DNA from: SG8-38 sp041576815
GTDB taxonomy: Bacteria > Myxococcota_A > Polyangia > Polyangiales > Houyiibacteriaceae
Assembly (NCBI GenBank): GCA_041576815.1
Contig: JBFGKE010000014.1
Span: 1 to 64,000 of the forward strand
Reading direction: 5' to 3'
DNA length: 64,000 nucleotides
Positions 51,045-58,973 of this stretch are shown here, piece by piece. The first letter of the stretch is position 1. Each line of letters opens with the position of its first letter. Made by a program: the position numbers and the translations under genes. The notes under the pieces were generated by a model. It had not been told where the DNA came from, did no database searches, and saw only the letters and a list, made by a program, of their open reading frames with translations.

Positions 51045-51800
51045 CTACGCGCAGCGGCGCGCAGCTTCGAAACGACCCTTCATCTTCCCCATCCACAGGC
51101 TCATGAGCGCGGGCTTGGGGAGGCCGAGCGTCCGGAGCTCATCCGCGATCGGGTGCGCACCGAGCTCGATCTCCGCGCTCCCGAGGCGTACGCCGAGGCC
51201 CTCCGCGCTCGATGCGAACCGCGTCTCGTGTAGTGCGCCGCCGATGTAGCTGTACGTGCGCAGCGTTTGCTCGGGAAACTCACGCTTGCCGCCTTTCGGC
51301 AAGCTGAGCTTCAGCACGTTGACCCCGTCTTTGTTCCACACGCAGCGAGCCCGATCGCCGCTCGTATCGAGCTCGATCTCGTCGACGGTCTTGGGAAAGC
51401 CCCAAATGGTTTGCCCGGCCTCGCAGCTGAACGATTGAGTCACCGGCAAGTGAATGATGTGGGTCGGCAAGATCCCCCGCAGCATGTCGACCGCCGCCCC
51501 GATGTAAGGCACTGCACCGCCTTCGCCGCGCCGACGCACGAAAAAAGCGATCGACACCTCCTTGTAGTCACCGAGGTCGTTGTCGCGATAGTCGATGCAC
51601 GCGATGCTGAGCAAACCTCGACCGGGAAACACCTCGGCGACCTCGAGCTCGGGCCCTGAAATCAACGCCTGCGCCGCGCGTGCGCTCACCGACCACGTGG
51701 CCGTTGCGGAGCACGCGTCACGAACGTGACACGGCATCGTCACACGCCGACCCTGAATGAGGTAGTCGCCTGGTCGTGGCTTCTGCAGCTCGGCTTCCAT
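51045..51800 (-). CDS. Acetoacetate decarboxylase-like (ADC family) protein
   Basis: The product is 251 aa. The family core is visible in 'GDYKEVSIAFFVRRRGEGG', 'PVTQSFSCEAGQTIWGFPK' (the GFPK lysine at the Schiff-base position), 'VDEIELDT' and the C-terminal 'PKPALMSLWMGKMKGRF'. Classical ADC makes acetone from acetoacetate; many homologues instead act in natural-product pathways or as pyruvate-aldolases. The start is ATG 51800, as the frame upstream is antisense to acr3. It lies 19 bases after the class III ADH gene on the same strand. Substrate unknown. Confidence 0.78.
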   Translation of the reverse strand: MEAELQKPRPGDYLIQGRRVTMPCHVRDACSATATWSVSARAAQALISGPELEVAEVFPGRGLLSIACIDYRDNDLGDYKEVSIAFFVRRRGEGGAVPYIGAAVDMLRGILPTHIIHLPVTQSFSCEAGQTIWGFPKTVDEIELDTSGDRARCVWNKDGVNVLKLSLPKGGKREFPEQTLRTYSYIGGALHETRFASSAEGLGVRLGSAEIELGAHPIADELRTLGLPKPALMSLWMGKMKGRFEAARRCA

Positions 51801-51851
51801 GGGGGCGGAGTATATGGAAGGGTGCCGCTCGCCGCTACGGAAAGCGACCGA

Positions 51852-52925
51852 ATGAAATCCAACAAACGACGCCTCTCCTTTCGCGATCGCTACCTGACCC
51901 TCTGGATCTTCGCCGCCATGGGCTTCGGCGTGGCGCTCGGCCGCCTCGTCCCGGGCGTCGCCGACGCGCTCGATGCGATGAGCATCGGGACGACGTCGAT
52001 TCCAATAGCCGTCGGGTTGATCCTCATGATGTACCCGCCGCTCGCCAAAGTCCGTTACGAGAAGATGGGGCGGATCTTTCGAAACAAGAAGGTTCTCTCT
52101 CTGTCGCTCGTCCAGAACTGGATCATCGGGCCGATGCTGATGTTCGGGCTGGCGATCACGTTTCTGCCGGACAAGCCCGAGTACATGGTAGGGCTGATCG
52201 TAATCGGCCTGGCGCGCTGCATCGCCATGGTCATCGTGTGGAACGACCTCGCCCGCGGCGATCGCGAGTACGCGGCGGGACTGGTGGCGTTCAATTCGAT
52301 CTTCCAGATCCTGTTCTTTTCCATATACGCGTGGTTTTTCGTGACCTGGCTGCCCGGGAAGCTCGGCCTCGAAGGCGCCGTGGTCGACATCACGATCGGC
52401 GAGATCGCAAAAAGCGTCGCCATCTATCTCGGTATCCCGTTCGCGGCCGGTTTCCTCACGCGCTATTTTCTGATCAAATCCAAGGGGCGCGAATGGTTCG
52501 AACGATCCTTTGCGCCGAAGATCGCCCCCATCACGCTCGTTGCCCTTCTGTTCACCATCGTGGTGATGTTCTCGCTCAAGGGAGACATGATCGTCGAGCT
52601 TCCCTTTGATGTGGTGCGCGTCGCCATTCCGCTCCTGATCTACTTCGTAGTGATGTTTTTCGTTTCGTTCTTGCTCTCCAAGGTCGCGGGCGCCAACTAC
52701 GAAGAGGCGACGACGCTGTCTTTCACCGCGGCCTCCAACAACTTCGAGCTGGCGATTGCCGTGGCCGTTGCGACCTTCGGCATCCACCACGGCGCGGCGT
52801 TTGCGACGGTCATCGGACCGCTGGTCGAGGTGCCGGTGCTGATCGGCCTCGTGAACGTCGCCCTTCGGATCCGCAAACGCTACCGTCCCGCCATGGTCGA
52901 GGCCGAGGCTACCGCCGAAAGCTAG
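51852..52925 (+). CDS. acr3: Arsenite efflux transporter, Acr3 family
   Basis: The product is 357 aa with about ten transmembrane helices. It starts 'SFRDRYLTLWIFAAMGFGVALG', and the family blocks 'LGLILMMYPPLAKVRYE'-like (here IAVGLILMMYPPLAKV), 'GLARCIAMVIVWNDLARGD' (with the conserved Cys) and 'SFTAASNNFELAIAVAVATFG' are all present. It exports arsenite using the proton motive force. GGAAAG precedes ATG 51852; the earlier frame is not part of it. It ends 4 bases inside the convergent arsC gene. No ArsR-type repressor is visible. Confidence 0.94.
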   Translation: MKSNKRRLSFRDRYLTLWIFAAMGFGVALGRLVPGVADALDAMSIGTTSIPIAVGLILMMYPPLAKVRYEKMGRIFRNKKVLSLSLVQNWIIGPMLMFGLAITFLPDKPEYMVGLIVIGLARCIAMVIVWNDLARGDREYAAGLVAFNSIFQILFFSIYAWFFVTWLPGKLGLEGAVVDITIGEIAKSVAIYLGIPFAAGFLTRYFLIKSKGREWFERSFAPKIAPITLVALLFTIVVMFSLKGDMIVELPFDVVRVAIPLLIYFVVMFFVSFLLSKVAGANYEEATTLSFTAASNNFELAIAVAVATFGIHHGAAFATVIGPLVEVPVLIGLVNVALRIRKRYRPAMVEAEATAES

Positions 52926-53533
52926 GACACGCGGGAAAAGGCGTACAGCATCTCGGTAGCGATTTGACGGCAGCGCGCGTCGTACAGAGCAGCTTCGCCG
53001 GGCGTTCCATCGGCGACTTTGGGATCGTCGTACCGTATCGCCAGTCGCGCGGACGCACCTTGAACGACGGGACACGCTTCGTCGGCATCCGAGCAAGTCA
53101 TGATGGCCGTGAAGCCGTCCGCCGGATTGTGCGCATCGTCATAAGTCTTGGAAAAACACTCCACGGCCGGCTCATCCTCGGAAAAGGCGACGCGGTATCG
53201 GGGGTTGTCCCCCCCCGGGGCGGTGATCTCGAAGCCGGCGCGCTCTAGCGCGGCCACGGCCCGCGGATTGAAAGCCGTGACTTCGGTGCCTCCGGAATGC
53301 GTGCGCACGCCGTCGATCCCGAAATGCGCGGCCGCCACCGCCGCCCAAATCTGCCCCACCTGGCTGCGCCGAGAATTGTGCGTGCAGATGAATACCAAGT
53401 CCGCAGCTTTCCCGGCCCGGCGCTTCTGACCGACGATGGCGGCCAACTGGTCGAGCAGGCGCTTTCGACTCTGGGAGATTTCGCCGACGTGCAAGAGCGC
53501 GCGTTCGATGTATCGTTCGATCCGCGAGTACAT
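52922..53533 (-). CDS. arsC: Arsenate reductase, LMW-phosphatase (thioredoxin-type) fold
   Basis: The product is about 203 aa. The active-site loop is CTHNSRRSQVGQ (Cys-x5-Arg), and 'CSDADEACPVVQGA' supplies the second and third redox Cys as in Staphylococcus-type ArsC. 'YDDPKVADGTPGEAALYDA' ends the domain. An extra N-terminal ~60-residue helical region (MYSRIERYIERALLHVG) precedes the phosphatase fold, so it is longer than typical ArsC (~130 aa). It reduces arsenate to arsenite for export by Acr3. The start was chosen at 53533; the frame upstream is Ala-rich and unlike the family. Confidence 0.88.
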   Translation of the reverse strand: MYSRIERYIERALLHVGEISQSRKRLLDQLAAIVGQKRRAGKAADLVFICTHNSRRSQVGQIWAAVAAAHFGIDGVRTHSGGTEVTAFNPRAVAALERAGFEITAPGGDNPRYRVAFSEDEPAVECFSKTYDDAHNPADGFTAIMTCSDADEACPVVQGASARLAIRYDDPKVADGTPGEAALYDARCRQIATEMLYAFSRVS

Positions 53534-53585
53534 CGCTCGGTACCTACCGCGCTTTGCTCCGAACGGCGAGATCTCCTTGAGCAAC

Positions 53586-54185
53586 GTGACAAAACGGTTG
53601 GCCCTGACTGCAGCGGTTGCGTGGATTGGCTGCAGTGACTCCGGAAGTGCTCCGGCACTGATTGCCGCCGTGGTCGAGTCACAAGACAACATTGTCTCCG
53701 AAGACGGCGTGTTGGCCCTGACTTCCGGCACGCTGTCGGTTCAATCGGTCTCGCTCATCGGTTCGGGAGAGCCCGTGCAGCTCGTCGGGCCCGTCGTGAT
53801 CGACCTCTCGGTTTCCAATCAAACGATGAGGCTTCTTTCAGACGTACCGGCCGGTGAGTACACGGGTCTCTCGATCGAGCTCGGGCCGACAAGCGAAGGA
53901 GACGAGACTCTCGACGTGGAGATTCGATCGGTCGAGGATCAGACGTCGGTACGGGCGACCTCGCAGTTGAAGATGAGCGGAAGCATCGACTTCGTCGAGG
54001 GGGTGCGCACAGTCTCCGAGGGATCGGAGGTGGAGCTCCGGCTGTTCTTGCGCGGCATGTTCTTCTATCTCTACCCGCTCAGCGACGCGGTGGAGGGCCG
54101 GTATGTGGCCGGCGAACCCGACCGGGGCTTTTTGACCATGGACCTAATTGGGCTGTTCGACCTGCGCGTATCGGAGATGCCATAG
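53586..54185 (+). CDS. Putative lipoprotein, DUF4382-like beta domain
   Basis: The product is about 199 aa from GTG 53586. A short signal ends in 'AVAWIGCSDSGS', a plausible lipoprotein cysteine. The rest alternates short strands: 'EDGVLALTSGTLSVQSVSL', 'VVIDLSVSNQTMRLL', 'PAGEYTGLSIELGP'. This resembles the DUF4382 type, where a 'G.Y..L.L' strand repeats. It is divergent from arsC across 52 bases and overlaps the end of the YeeE gene by 42 bases. Function unknown; envelope location inferred. Confidence 0.6.
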   Translation: MTKRLALTAAVAWIGCSDSGSAPALIAAVVESQDNIVSEDGVLALTSGTLSVQSVSLIGSGEPVQLVGPVVIDLSVSNQTMRLLSDVPAGEYTGLSIELGPTSEGDETLDVEIRSVEDQTSVRATSQLKMSGSIDFVEGVRTVSEGSEVELRLFLRGMFFYLYPLSDAVEGRYVAGEPDRGFLTMDLIGLFDLRVSEMP

Positions 54186-55133
54186 CGACGTGATTGCGCT
54201 CCCGGCGAAAATGGCTGCAATCGCGACGATGCTTCCCGGCGCGAGCAACGGAACACCCGTCAATCCGTGCCCCACGGTGCATCCGGCGGCTAAGGACGCA
54301 CCCACGCCAAGACCCAACCCGCCGGCGAACCGCTTCCCCGCGTCCGTGATGCTCACCTTGGACGCACCGATCGGCCCCGTAGCACGAGCTGCCAGAAACG
54401 CGCCGACCGGAATACCGAGCACGAAGAGCACATCCCATGTCAGGAAACGGCGAAGCGGCTCGGCAAACACCCCGACGGTCCCCGGAATGATGGCCATGCC
54501 GAAGTCCCGCGCGCCGAGGCTCGACAGCGGCCAAGCGAGAGCACCGAGCACGCCAATCGCGATGCCCGTTCGGCGCCAAGACCAGTCTCCCGCAACGCCT
54601 GGAGCAGTACGCCAAAGCGCGGCGATCACGACGACGCCGGCGATCGGCGCGTACGCCCAGACCTCGAGCGCGCCGTCGCCGACGGACGGCCCCATCGCTT
54701 GTACCGCCGCGCGGAAACCCGACAGCGGTCCGAGCTCGAGCAGAACGGCGCCAAGGGCCATCCCCAACACCGCCGCAACCGAGCCGATGCTGCCCGAACC
54801 CGCCTTGTACCAAACCCCTGCAGCGCACCCACCGGCCCACCGCATCGACGCGCCGAACAGCAAGCCCCCAACGACGGCGCCTACCGGCAACAAGGCTGGA
54901 TAGGTGGGGCTCGACAACCCGGCGGCAAAGACCACCGGAACCGCAACCATCTGCAGCGCAATCGCAAGCGCGTAAGCTTTGACTTTGGTCGTATTGCGCT
55001 CCGCAACCGCCATGCGGAAGCCGGAGTTCATGCAGAAGGCCCCGCGCTGCGATACGTAGCCGTAGCCGGCGCCGATGACGAGTCCCGTGACCGCTGCAAA
55101 GTACGTCATTCCCAACGAAGTAGGATACCCCAA
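54144..55133 (-). CDS. YeeE/YedE-family sulfur-compound transporter
   Basis: The product is 329 aa with about nine hydrophobic helices. The conserved Cys signatures of the family occur in 'VSQRGAFCMNSGFRMAV', 'GASMRWAGGCAAGVWYK' and 'LAAGCTVGHGLTGVPLLA'; in characterised YeeE these Cys pass thiosulfate through the membrane. It would take up thiosulfate or a related sulfur species. A TsuB-like (TusA) partner is often adjacent; none is seen here. It follows the P-type ATPase gene on the same strand by 25 bases, so co-transcription is possible. Confidence 0.88.
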   Translation of the reverse strand: MGYPTSLGMTYFAAVTGLVIGAGYGYVSQRGAFCMNSGFRMAVAERNTTKVKAYALAIALQMVAVPVVFAAGLSSPTYPALLPVGAVVGGLLFGASMRWAGGCAAGVWYKAGSGSIGSVAAVLGMALGAVLLELGPLSGFRAAVQAMGPSVGDGALEVWAYAPIAGVVVIAALWRTAPGVAGDWSWRRTGIAIGVLGALAWPLSSLGARDFGMAIIPGTVGVFAEPLRRFLTWDVLFVLGIPVGAFLAARATGPIGASKVSITDAGKRFAGGLGLGVGASLAAGCTVGHGLTGVPLLAPGSIVAIAAIFAGSAITSLWHLRYAQVEQPN

Positions 55134-55158
55134 TCCCGAGCGATGAGGAGTCGAGCCC

Positions 55159-57288
55159 TCAGAGCTCGAGCGTGCGCAGGCGGAGGGAGTTCGCGATGAC
55201 GGAAACCGAGCTGAAGCTCATCGCGGCGGCTGCAACCATTGGACTGAGGAGAACGCCGAAAACCGGATAGGCGACGCCCGCCGCGATCGGCACCCCCAGC
55301 GCGTTGTACACGAACGCGAAGAAGAGGTTTTGCTTGATGTTGGCCATGGTCGCCCGGCTGAGCTTTCGCGCGCGCACGATGCCTCGAAGGTCCCCTTTGA
55401 CGAGCGTTGCCCCGGCGCTTTCGATCGCGACGTCGGTGCCGGTCCCCATCGCGATGCCCACGTCCGATTGCGCCAAAGCGGGAGCGTCGTTGATGCCGTC
55501 GCCCGCCATGGCCACGACGCGCCCCTCTCGTTGGAGCCGTTTGACGGCCTCTGCCTTCGCGTCCGGCAGAACCTCCGCGATCACTTCGTCAATCGAAAGC
55601 GTTGCAGCAACCGACTCCGCGGTCTGGCGATTGTCGCCGGTGAGCATGACCACGCGGAGCCCTTCTTGGTGAAGCAAGGCGATCGCGCTCCGGGCGCTGT
55701 CCTTGATCGGATCGGCCACGCCCAGAATCGCGGCAACCTCGCCATCCAGCACGGCGAACACGACCGTTTGACCCTCCCGGCGAAGCACATCCGCTCGTTC
55801 GGCGAGTGGGCCGGCTGACAATGCGAGCTCTTCGAGCAACTTGCGGCTGCCCACGGCGACGACGCGCCCGTCGATCCGCCCCACCACGCCTTTGCCCGTG
55901 ATCGATTCGAATGAATCCACGCTCGAAATCGATGCGCCGCGCTCACGCGCTCCCGCGACGATGGCAGCGGCCAAGGGGTGCTCACTCGCGTGCTCGAGGC
56001 TGGCCACCGCCGCCATCAATGCGTTTTGGTCGACGCCCGTAGCAGTCTCGATTGCGACAAGCGCCGGCTTTCCGACGGTCAGCGTACCGGTCTTGTCGAC
56101 CACGACTGTGTCTACCTTGCGCATGAGCTCTATGGCTTCGGCATTCCTGAAGAGGACGCCAGCACTGGCACCCTTGCCCATTGCAACCATGATCGACATG
56201 GGAGTCGCGAGGCCCAAGGCGCACGGGCAAGCGATGATGAGGACAGCAACCGCGTTGATGATCGCGTAAGCCATACGCGGCGCGGGACCGAAGAGCCCCC
56301 ACACGATGAAGGTGATCGCGGCGACCGCGATCACGATCGGGACGAAATAGCTGGACACGACGTCGGCTAGCTTTTGAATCGGCGCACGCGTCCGCTGCGC
56401 CTCCGCAACCATTGCGACGATGCGCGAAAGCAGGGTCTCGGCGCCCACCTTCTCAGCGCGCACGACCAGCATGCCAGTTCCGTTGATCGTGGCGCCAATC
56501 ACGGCATCGCTCTCGCGCTTGTGAACAGGAATGGGCTCTCCCGTCACCATGGACTCGTCCACGGGGCTGGAGCCCTCGATCACGATGCCGTCGACGGGAA
56601 TTTTTTCGCCGGGACGCACTCGCAATCGGTCGCCCACGCGAACGTTCTCGAGTGCGACGTCCTCCTCGACTCCATCGTCTCGGATTCGGCTCGCCGTCTT
56701 GGCCGCCAAGCCGAGTAGCTTCTTGATCGCGGCACCCGTCTGGCTTCGCGCACGAAGCTCGAGAACCTGACCCAGCAGAATCAAGGTGACGATTACGGCC
56801 GCCGCCTCGAAGTACACCGCGACCTGACCAGCGTGATCGCGAAAAGAAGCGGGAAAGATATGTGGAGCCAACGCTGCGACGACGCTGTACCCATACGCGA
56901 CACTGACGCCCAATCCGATCAACGTCCACATGTTCAGGCTTCTGTTCTTCAACGACTGAACGAAGCGAACGTAGAACGGCCATGCCGACCACAGGCAAAC
57001 CGGCGTCGCGAAAGCGAGCTCGAGCAGGGTCCGTGTCCTGGAAGAAAACAATCGTGAGAACAGCTCGCCGGGAACGAGATGGCCCATGGCGAGCGCGAAC
57101 ACGGGGATCGTGAGAGCTACAGCCACCCACAGGCGGCGCGTCATCTCGATCAGCTCGGGGTTTTCATCGTCGTCGTCCGCGCGAGCATCACGCGGTTCGA
57201 GAGCCATGCCGCAAATCGGACAGCTTCCGGGCCTCGAGCGGACGATCTCGGGGTGCATCGGACAAGTCCACTCGGTGGGTCCGGCCAT
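55159..57288 (-). CDS. copA: Copper-type P1B ATPase
   Basis: The product is 709 aa. Residues about 8-33 hold a heavy-metal-binding segment with CPMHPEI and CPICGMALEP instead of a ferredoxin-like HMA domain. The TM6 metal motif is CPCALGLATP, the phosphorylation site DKTGTLTVGKP, the HP motif 'EHASEHPLAAAI' and the ATP hinge 'MAGDGINDAPALAQSD'. It pumps Cu+ (possibly Ag+) out of the cytoplasm. The N-terminus is of the kind seen in Cu+ ATPases of many environmental bacteria. The neighbouring YeeE and DUF202 genes on the same strand may be part of the operon. Confidence 0.93.
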   Translation of the reverse strand: MAGPTEWTCPMHPEIVRSRPGSCPICGMALEPRDARADDDDENPELIEMTRRLWVAVALTIPVFALAMGHLVPGELFSRLFSSRTRTLLELAFATPVCLWSAWPFYVRFVQSLKNRSLNMWTLIGLGVSVAYGYSVVAALAPHIFPASFRDHAGQVAVYFEAAAVIVTLILLGQVLELRARSQTGAAIKKLLGLAAKTASRIRDDGVEEDVALENVRVGDRLRVRPGEKIPVDGIVIEGSSPVDESMVTGEPIPVHKRESDAVIGATINGTGMLVVRAEKVGAETLLSRIVAMVAEAQRTRAPIQKLADVVSSYFVPIVIAVAAITFIVWGLFGPAPRMAYAIINAVAVLIIACPCALGLATPMSIMVAMGKGASAGVLFRNAEAIELMRKVDTVVVDKTGTLTVGKPALVAIETATGVDQNALMAAVASLEHASEHPLAAAIVAGARERGASISSVDSFESITGKGVVGRIDGRVVAVGSRKLLEELALSAGPLAERADVLRREGQTVVFAVLDGEVAAILGVADPIKDSARSAIALLHQEGLRVVMLTGDNRQTAESVAATLSIDEVIAEVLPDAKAEAVKRLQREGRVVAMAGDGINDAPALAQSDVGIAMGTGTDVAIESAGATLVKGDLRGIVRARKLSRATMANIKQNLFFAFVYNALGVPIAAGVAYPVFGVLLSPMVAAAAMSFSSVSVIANSLRLRTLEL

Positions 57289-57357
57289 GAAGGGAGAATA
57301 CCGGCTGTCGGCAGGAAGCGCCCCCGACGCTTCGCTCGCCCTTGGCGAGCGGACGGG

Positions 57358-57720
57358 CTAGTGCAGGAGCAGGATGTAGAGCATGGCGCCGGCGGCGACT
57401 AGCAGGGCGCCGAGGGCGATCACGATCGGGCCGCGCATCGCCACGGGAAACATGCCGCGTTCGAGATTGCGCGCCACCCAGAGATAGCGGCTCACCGCAT
57501 AGATCAAGCAAAGCCCACCGAAGCTGATGAAGCCGATTCCGGCCGCCATCGCGACCGACGGCTCGCCGCCTGCGCCGAGCCGCTCGAGCAGCACACCGAG
57601 CCCGACGAGACCGAGGGCCGTTCGCACCCACGCCAAGAACGTACGCTCGTTCGCTAGGTGGTCGCGCGCCGTGCTGTCGCGATTCTCGACGATGTCCCCC
57701 ACTGTGGGACGCCATAGCAC
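57358..57720 (-). CDS. DUF202 (YidH-like) inner-membrane protein
   Basis: The product is 120 aa. 'LANERTFLAWVRTALGLVGLGVLLER' (in two parts) is the DUF202 signature with its N-E-R-T-F-LAW-R core. Two more hydrophobic helices follow, ending 'LGALLVAAGAMLYILLLH'. YidH-type proteins are small membrane proteins of unknown role. It precedes the P-type ATPase by 70 bases on the same strand. Confidence 0.85.
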   Translation of the reverse strand: MLWRPTVGDIVENRDSTARDHLANERTFLAWVRTALGLVGLGVLLERLGAGGEPSVAMAAGIGFISFGGLCLIYAVSRYLWVARNLERGMFPVAMRGPIVIALGALLVAAGAMLYILLLH

Positions 57721-57777
57721 ATGCGATTCTGCCGTCTGACGGCAAGACTTGGTGCGTTAGGGTACGCCGGAAAGGTG

Positions 57778-57888
57778 ATGGTCCGCGTCCGCAAAGACGA
57801 AGCTTTGAGTAAAAACCTGGGTCCGATCGTCGAGCTATTCGACAAAGAAGCGTCAGACATGCTCGAGAAAGCCGCACCTTCGTATTGA
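57778..57888 (+). CDS. Possible 36-aa leader ORF before the TRAP binding protein
   Basis: The frame from ATG 57778 (or from 57721, 55 aa) reads MVRVRKDEALSKNLGPIVEL and then a mainly helical acidic tail ending in AAPSY before the stop. It precedes the DctP gene by about 60 bases. It has no recognisable family, and its ribosome site (AAAGG) is weak. It may be chance coding or a short regulatory peptide. Confidence 0.25.
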   Translation: MVRVRKDEALSKNLGPIVELFDKEASDMLEKAAPSY

Positions 57889-57950
57889 CGAGGGCGTGGT
57901 TCCTTGTGACTCTCGGCGGACTCTCGCGCGACGGGAAAGGGTTGATTCGA

Positions 57951-58952
57951 ATGAAGCGTCGTTTTGTACCAATTTTGCTACTTGCCGCAGCGGCTGTTGC
58001 GCTGCCCGGGACCACGAAGACCACCAAAGCCGAGCAGTCGTACACGCTGCGAATCGCTTCGCTTGCGCCGGCAGGCTCGTCGTGGATGAAGATCCTCAAC
58101 GCCTGGAACAAGACGCTTCAAGAAAAAACCGAGGGGCGGCTGAAGTTGCGATTTTATCCGGGCGGATCGCAGGGTGACGAGCGCGACTTCGTCCGCAAGA
58201 TGCGGGTCGGGCAGCTCGATGGCGGCGTGGTGACGATGACCGGCATGAGCATGTTGGTCCCGGCGATGAACGTGCTCACGTTGCCGGGCTTCCTCGACAC
58301 GTATGAAGAGCTCGATCGCGTGCGCGACCGGATGGCGCCTCAGTTCGAAGAGATGTTCACCAAAGAAGGCTTCAAGCTCGTTGGCTGGGGCGACGCCGGC
58401 AAGACCCGGTTGTTTTCCGTGAACCCGATCAAGTCGCCCAACGAGATCAAGGCCATGCGGCCGTGGGTCTGGAAGGACGACCCAATCTTCGTCGAGTTCT
58501 ATCAGGTGATTGGCGCAAACGCCGTACGGCTCGGCGTACCGGAGGTCTACCCGGCGCTTCAGACGCGCATGGTCGACGTCATCTCGTCGTCGGCGCTCAC
58601 CGCGGTTGCGCTTCAGTGGTACACGCGCGTCAAGTACATGACTGCCCACAACTCGGCAATCATCGCTGGCGGAACGATGATGCGGAAAGACAAGTTCGAC
58701 GAGCTACCGGCGGATCTCCAAAAAGTGTTCCAGACTACGGCGGACCGGGCGCACGAGCTGCTCAACAAGACCATCCGCAAAGACGATCAGAAGGCTTACA
58801 GCATCGTCACGAAGAAGGGCATCGAAGCGGTCGAAGCGGGCGACGCGGCCTCCGAATGGGCAGCCGCGCACAAAAAAGTCCGCGACAACCTCACCGGCCG
58901 CATGTTCTCGAAGAGCCTAGTCCAAGCAGTCGCTCAAGCCGCCAAGCCATAA
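57951..58952 (+). CDS. TRAP transporter substrate-binding protein DctP, second orphan
   Basis: The product is 333 aa with a signal peptide (cleaved after KAEQ, about residue 30). 'LRIASLAPAGSSWMKILNAW', 'AMRPWVWKDDPIFVEF' and 'YTRVKYMTAHNSAIIAGGTMM' fit the DctP binding-protein fold. It would catch an organic acid in the periplasm. It differs clearly from the DctP at 43491. No DctQ or DctM gene follows: the next gene is on the other strand. A palindromic repeat sits right at its stop codon. Confidence 0.88.
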   Translation: MKRRFVPILLLAAAAVALPGTTKTTKAEQSYTLRIASLAPAGSSWMKILNAWNKTLQEKTEGRLKLRFYPGGSQGDERDFVRKMRVGQLDGGVVTMTGMSMLVPAMNVLTLPGFLDTYEELDRVRDRMAPQFEEMFTKEGFKLVGWGDAGKTRLFSVNPIKSPNEIKAMRPWVWKDDPIFVEFYQVIGANAVRLGVPEVYPALQTRMVDVISSSALTAVALQWYTRVKYMTAHNSAIIAGGTMMRKDKFDELPADLQKVFQTTADRAHELLNKTIRKDDQKAYSIVTKKGIEAVEAGDAASEWAAAHKKVRDNLTGRMFSKSLVQAVAQAAKP

Positions 58953-58973
58953 AAAGGGGACAGTCCCCTTTTT
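58951..58973. repeat. GGGGACAGTCCCC palindrome between convergent genes
   Basis: A perfect palindrome of 11-base arms around one base: five A, the GGGGAC core, its complement and five T. It occupies the gap between the TRAP binding protein and the GMC oxidoreductase and abuts both stop codons. The stem followed by T-runs on both strands is an ideal bidirectional intrinsic terminator. The core also occurs at 17453-17507, so it is also a dispersed repeat. Confidence 0.85.
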
